Positions 58,329 through 64,000 of a stretch of DNA of 64,000 nt are shown here, piece after piece (within the stretch, counting starts at the first letter, position 1; each line of letters starts with the position of its first letter). The notes beneath the pieces were generated by a model that was not told the origin of the DNA, did no database searches, and saw only the letters and a program-made list of their open reading frames with translations. The position numbers and the translations under genes were made by a program. Source of the DNA: Prosapia bicincta (Eukaryota > Arthropoda > Insecta > Hemiptera > Cercopidae); contig JBAIZL010000002.1 in the NCBI GenBank assembly GCA_036971475.1, forward strand, positions 51,630,229 through 51,694,228. Direction: 5' to 3'.

Positions 58329-59911
58329 AATTATGTATGCTTGCGCTTATGCAAATGAGCGTCCCTGTGGCACACGTTTGTGTGTGTCTAGTTTGTTGAT
58401 TGCTACTATTGCGTTTTTAAATTGAGAAGCCGAAATCAAAGAGAAAACTTGAAGCGTAAACAATCTTGACTAATGGCTCTTTCTCTTCTGTAACAAACAA
58501 TTAAAATTTTAGCTGTAAGAAAACAACCCCCTCTAGTCAGTATCTAAACTACCAAACTTTCCACTAAATGTGATTAATAATAAAATATTTCATTAATTTT
58601 AAGGAGGAAAAACTTCTTATTTCAAATAGACGAACATTAAGTTCAAATGTGTTAAAATAGATGAATTATTATTATATGTAAGATATATTATGCACTGTCC
58701 ATAAAAGCTGAAGTACAGAAACTGTATTTTGCGAAAACATTAATATATAAAATATAATCGTTTGTAATATCAAGCATATAATGAAAAATATTTGCCTTAA
58801 TATTATATATTTAGTGCTATAAAATGAACCGCTTTAATTTAAACAGTGGATTTTATTACAGGCATAAACAAAGAGAAAATTAAAAGTTAGTTTTTGAAAT
58901 ATTCATATTTTTATAAGTTTAATTTAAATGGACCCAGTTTAACATGGAATTGATTGTAAACTAGCAATTCTCCCTACATCTAGTAGAGATTGGGATAACT
59001 CTGCTACACCCATGCTCGCTCACTGCAAGTCCCAAAAGCAATTATAGTTGATACACCGCAAGACCCGGGAGCTATCTTGTATGACATCTCTATGGATAGA
59101 TAACATATGTACCTCAAGGCGGGTTATTTTTACTAATAAACTATTTTTCCCTTTATAGACTTTATAAAGTACAAATTTTAACATATGTTTTTTCACACTT
59201 GAAACAGGGTTTAAATTGATATTCTTGCCATATATCTACACCAAAAATAAGAAATAATAACTGAGGTAATGCATTCTATGCATCAAAATTTAAAACAATA
59301 ATATTTGATTAAATTTTAAATGGGTATCTCGCATAATATAAATCAACAAGATACTGGTAAAATTATTTTATGATACTCAAGTACAATTTTAATCCGTTTT
59401 TTGAATTTACGAAGTCATCATGGTTCGTTCATAAAAGGAAAACATCCAAGTGGTAAAAACAAATCATAAGGTTTTTTTAGTTCAACCCTCTGATACCTAG
59501 TTATAACCTAATGCTGTAACTGTAACAAATATTATTATTTTTCTTTCAGCATAATACCTTCTAAAACATTTTAAAAGGTTTTATTTCAATTCGGTCTTTA
59601 ATTAGCTGCTAAGGTATATAATTATTTCATAAATTATTAAATTTGTTGAAGCATTACTCTTTGGTTAAGAGGTCTGTAATGGTTGTTTAAAACAGTGAAA
59701 TGTTTAAAGAGAATAAGATAGATCATCATAAGGGTAATAAACTGTTTTCTAATAGTTTACTTTAAAATATAAAATCGACAATAATATGAAGACATTATTA
59801 TTGCAGGCTGTGTAATAGCTTGGCTATACAAAATATTATTTAACACATTGTTAGAAAAACAATGTAAACTTTGGAAGTTTTTCTTAAGTTGAAGCAACTC
59901 TGTTAGCGGAG

Positions 59912-59988
59912 TTTAATAACCTTGTCAAGACCAGAAGATATATTGTCCAAGTCCTAGAGGATAACAGCGTAAAGTAAAAACTTTATAA
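59912..59988. repeat. Dispersed repeat, copy 2 of 2
   Basis: Partner of 56557-56634. The two differ at roughly a quarter of positions, so this is an old family. Confidence 0.6.
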
Positions 59989-62900
59989 TACTACTTTATA
60001 TCATTGAAATAAAACAAATATCATTAGGGGTCCGAGGGAAGCTTTCATAATAAAGGTAGCACGCACATTCGTAGTAAACCAGTCCAATTTTAAGAAAACA
60101 CTGCTTCTTCGAGAATATAAATATCGTGGTATTAACATGGTATTCAACTAAAAGCGTAAATATTCAGTACCGCCTCTAATTTGAAATTTAAAGTAGCCCT
60201 CGAATGCAGCCTTCAAAAAAATAATTCAAATCTTTAAAGAGTGGGATATACCTATGAAAAAGCCTATGTTAATAAAAAGAGAATTTTAGATTTTTGTATT
60301 AGGAACTATTTCTAAGTTGAAAGGAATAATAGTTGAGCAAAGATAATTTATTTCTATGTTAACAATAAAACGATTTATTATATGAATAAAACAGATGTCT
60401 ATAGCATGTTTTAGAACCAAAATGTTAACGCTAAGGTGGAAAATTATTGAGTAAATGATTTATGAATAATCATTAAAAATTTGAGTTAAGATTTGTCACA
60501 GCAACTACAAGGTATTGATCCCTTAGTTGATATTCCTTCTCATTTATTACCTACGTCGAAACCATATTTCAGGAAGTTTACTGGAAAAGATGCTACAATG
60601 ACTATCAACTGAGAAATTACTAATACAGGTATACGTTATACACGGACACGTTACTAGTGATAGAGAGTTGAAATGTCATGCAGCATAATTTGTAATAATT
60701 AAAATCTAAAACTGAATGTAAAATGAATAGAACATTGAAACCAACGAATAAACTAGATAATATAAAATAGAGAAAGCGAAACAAGCGTTTAATGAGAAAG
60801 GTTCTCATAGCTACGAAAAAAAACTAGATATGAAAATGCGGATGTTGCGATATTATGCTTTCCTGTGTCGTTACAAGGGGTGTAAGCGTGGACTTAAACA
60901 GAGAAACGCTAAGAGCATTCTACGCTAGAGATCTGATACTATAAAACAATGGGGAAACTACCAGGGGAAGAAAGGTTAAGATACAATGTTTTATTACTGT
61001 ATACGGAAAAAGATGTGAGTTAATAAAAATTTTAAAAGATTAAAATTAAAATATCTTGAAAATATATTGTGGGTAGAAAATTACATAGTAAGGATACATA
61101 TAGTTAAAGTAGAAGTAATATAATTTCCTGGCTCGAAATCTAAGGACGTTTCCCAGCTTTTGTTTAATAGACCTGATGAGAGATATGATCGACAGAGTTA
61201 GAACAGCTGTGAATTTTTCCAGCCTAGTTTAATGTAGCCCAAAGTTGTACATATTTCTCTAACACTTGTTATTCAAAAGTAAATTAAACGAGCTGCTATG
61301 AAGTACATTTAGGTTATCCAGAATAACTCAGTGTAGGGCAACGGGGATTATTCCTTTTATCCATTTTCGTAGATTGGTGCTTCAACTCGTGGGGAGATTG
61401 AAATTATAATACTTGGGGCTCAAATAATTTCACTTATTAGTGCTTCAATAATACTTGTTGAAATTACATAGTAAGGGCTCAAATGTGGTCTTTCTGAAAT
61501 AATCCTAACGTACTGCACACCTTGGATAGGTGCTTTTGAGTCATATGAGAACCCAATGTGTAGGCCTGGGCCTATCCAACCCCCTACTGACCATGAAGAT
61601 GCGATTCCTCGTCTGATGCTGTAGTGGAAATATGCCTAGTGTTTCCACCGCCTTCAAAAAAACAATTTTGTAGCGTCTTTTTACTCCGATCTTCCAGCTT
61701 TAAAAAATAAAAATGTATCCTTAGTCTAAATACAAATATTGTACATTGTAGATGATATTGTTATACATAATTTTATTATTGAACTCTTACTTTCGCAAAA
61801 CTTAGAGCTGTGTTGGTTGTTGATCAATAATAACCAACAAATATACTTTATTGTTACAACCTTTATAACCAAAATACCATATAATCTCAGTTCACAAAAA
61901 TCGAGTATGCTTTTCAAGTTGTAATTCATTATGTAACCTCTAAATACCGAATTTTATAATCATATGACTGGAGTCACGAATCCCTCTTTAACTTTTATTT
62001 ACGATTTAAATGTTTACCAGATGTCCCGAGGATTGAATTAGTTCGTAGCTTCTGTGGTAAATTAAATTAATCTCTTTGGAAAACCTGGATATTCAAGCCT
62101 GAGGTAGCAGAACACTTAATTAGGGCACTGCTTATGCCATAGGGAAATATTCGAAATATTGCGAAGTCTGTAGTATTAGCTAACATAAAATTCATAATAC
62201 AGTTAATGTATGCCTAATATTTTTTTATATGAAAAAAACTTTAAAATTATACAAAAATCTTGGTAGAAAAATTCTATTTTAAGTAAATAAATCAAATATA
62301 AATAACTTTTAAAACATGGTAAAACCTCTATTTAAATAATATATCAACATGGCTTACGCTATATATGTATATATAAATTTAATTTGTAGCAACAGAATAC
62401 AATTGAAACACACTGTATCATTCGTCTATTAAATGGAATTAATTTAGTTCTAAAATATCAAATTGTAATTAGAGTTGAAATGCATTTTGATACCGTATAT
62501 AGTGTGTGATTGAAAACCTCTACTCAATTTGCATTAAGCCTAATTTATTACTCAATTTGTAATAAATTTATTTTATAAAATATAAATCTAACAATAAAAA
62601 CTTGAAGTTGGAAGATCTAAGAGGGCAATATGTCTTCTCATGCAGTAAAAATGTTAAACTGGACAGATTTTAAAATCTATATTAGTGAGAAGGTCTTCTT
62701 CGGAATCCATTGTTTGCTGGGGTTTTAGAGATTGTTTTCTTATAGACACGTATTAAGTACAGTTGTAACCTGATTATATAACGGATTGGACACTCATTAT
62801 TAAAGAATTCAAACATCAATTCAGAAATAATATTTAATAATTATTTAACAAATGTTTTTAAACAAGCACTGAGAAATTTAAATTTATAAGATTTTAAGTT

Positions 62901-64000
62901 TTTTATATTCATAAAATTGCATGTTATTAAAATTATCTTATAATTTACGTAATATTATATAATACGTCTTAGTTTTTGTTAAAACTAGGCTAAACAAAAT
63001 TTAATAATTTTTCTGTACTTGTGTGCAAATTTTCAAGACGAGACGTTTTCAAACTCGATACAGAAAATCTTTGTATAGTTTAAATTTGTATTAGTTCAAT
63101 AGCCTAATATTTTTGAATTGCCATTCACTTCTAAACTATGTTCAAAGTTTCAAGTCTCTAAGACATCAAGAAGTTAGATGAAAATTGTTTTTCAAAATTT
63201 GTAGCTTACAAGGGTGAGATAATTATAACGTGGTTAAAACATTATGGATATAGTTTTGATTAAAACTTGTATACATCTAGAAAGCCGATAAGGAAAAATC
63301 TATTCAAATATATATTTAAAAAAATCGAATTTACATACTTGAAACCTATTTAGTATGTTATTGTGTTTAATATATCCTTTACTTTCATTTATTATATATC
63401 GAGAACCTAATATCATTTACATATTTTAACTTTTAAATTATTCATTTTACTTTTAAGAATACTTGTGACACTCAGTAATATGTTTCCATGCTTAAGACGT
63501 TTAATCTGGCTCTTTAATGTTTCTGAGGGTATAAAATGTAATATACTTACTGCGTTTTTATTAGATCTATGTTTAGTTATCTGGAAGTTGAAAACTATGC
63601 GCGTGGCGTAGCCTACATTGTAAACCTTAAAGCTCACTTTAACAAATTGAATATAAAGTATATTTCTACACAATAACTTATATGAAGTGGCTCTTTGGTT
63701 TATGCTGCTTATTGCACTAGCAGTAAATTCTCAAGTTTCTAAACATTATTTACGACCGTTATTTCAGCGAATAACAAATCAAAGGCGGTCACGTAATGGC
63801 AACTTTTATATTGTCCACTTCATCGTTTCCTGCAATTTATTATTAATATAATTTACTGGGTATTTCTGAAATAACAACTTCCTTTATATGAAGAAGATAA
63901 AACACTGAAGTTTTACAATTTATGGATAAACTTTAGTTACATGTAAATACAGGAACATAATTTTTAAATTTAGTACATGAAAAGTTAGTAAAATGTTTGC

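Larger units (their letters stand above)
54050..64000. other. AT-rich non-coding DNA, no gene seen
   Basis: It contains a GT microsatellite, an AAG run at 55702-55719, a dispersed repeat pair (56557 and 59912) and three GC-richer patches (about 55720-55870, 58960-59115 and 61300-61660) that look like transposon scraps. The last has an internal near-repeat built on GGTGCTTCAA/AGTGCTTCAA and GGGCTCAAAT. No protein or RNA gene can be supported. Confidence 0.5.

Overview
This is an AT-rich eukaryotic window, most likely from an arthropod and probably an insect. The evidence is the low GC background, the absence of operons outside one element, an arthropod-type transposon set (BEL/Pao, Penelope-like, RNase H-bearing non-LTR, Polinton/Maverick), many TA/CT/GT microsatellites, and short TTAGG-type repeats. 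I recognise no host protein exon, rRNA or confident tRNA. Most of the window reads as intergenic or intronic DNA with transposon remnants.

The centrepiece is a complete-looking Polinton/Maverick-type virus-like element at 24516-36874 (12,359 bp). It is bounded by long terminal inverted repeats (665 and 947 bp) and a perfect 6-bp target duplication, CATGGC. It is visibly richer in GC than its surroundings. All its genes lie on the minus strand, packed almost end to end. From right to left they are: retroviral-type integrase with a chromodomain, FtsK/HerA-like packaging ATPase, a small conserved-looking ORF, a GT14-like glycosyltransferase candidate, a DUF8207-like protein, a phage-fibre-like repeat protein, a secreted matrix metalloproteinase, a parvovirus-type phospholipase A2 protein, an adenovirus-type cysteine protease, a penton-like minor capsid protein, a double-jelly-roll major capsid protein (frameshifted near its N-terminus) and an exonuclease-like protein of a family I recall from such elements. 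The set amounts to an integration and virion-building kit (integrase, capsid, protease, packaging ATPase) plus proteins for attachment and barrier crossing (fibre, PLA2, MMP). No protein-primed DNA polymerase B is present. The space between the left inverted repeat and the last gene holds a poly-T tract and a minisatellite instead.

Left flank: AT-rich DNA with a dispersed repeat family (8.25-8.76 kb and 10.26-10.40 kb, third copy at 37.4-37.7 kb) and a 280-bp tandem duplication (9425-9984). There is a rearranged Penelope-like element at 12.3-12.95 kb, whose linker and GIY-YIG endonuclease pieces point in opposite directions. An internally deleted BEL/Pao element lies on the minus strand (19.56 to about 23.9 kb).

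Right flank: a 5'-truncated, frameshifted non-LTR element with reverse transcriptase and RNase H (38.56-41.1 kb), then AT-rich DNA to the end. Between 43 and 54 kb are several copies of a Penelope-type hammerhead-ribozyme motif. Two well-preserved copies (43759-43805 and 54001-54043) show compensatory changes in stems I and II. One pair forms an inverted repeat at 45.64-45.98 kb. Microsatellites and weak dispersed repeats make up the rest of what can be named.
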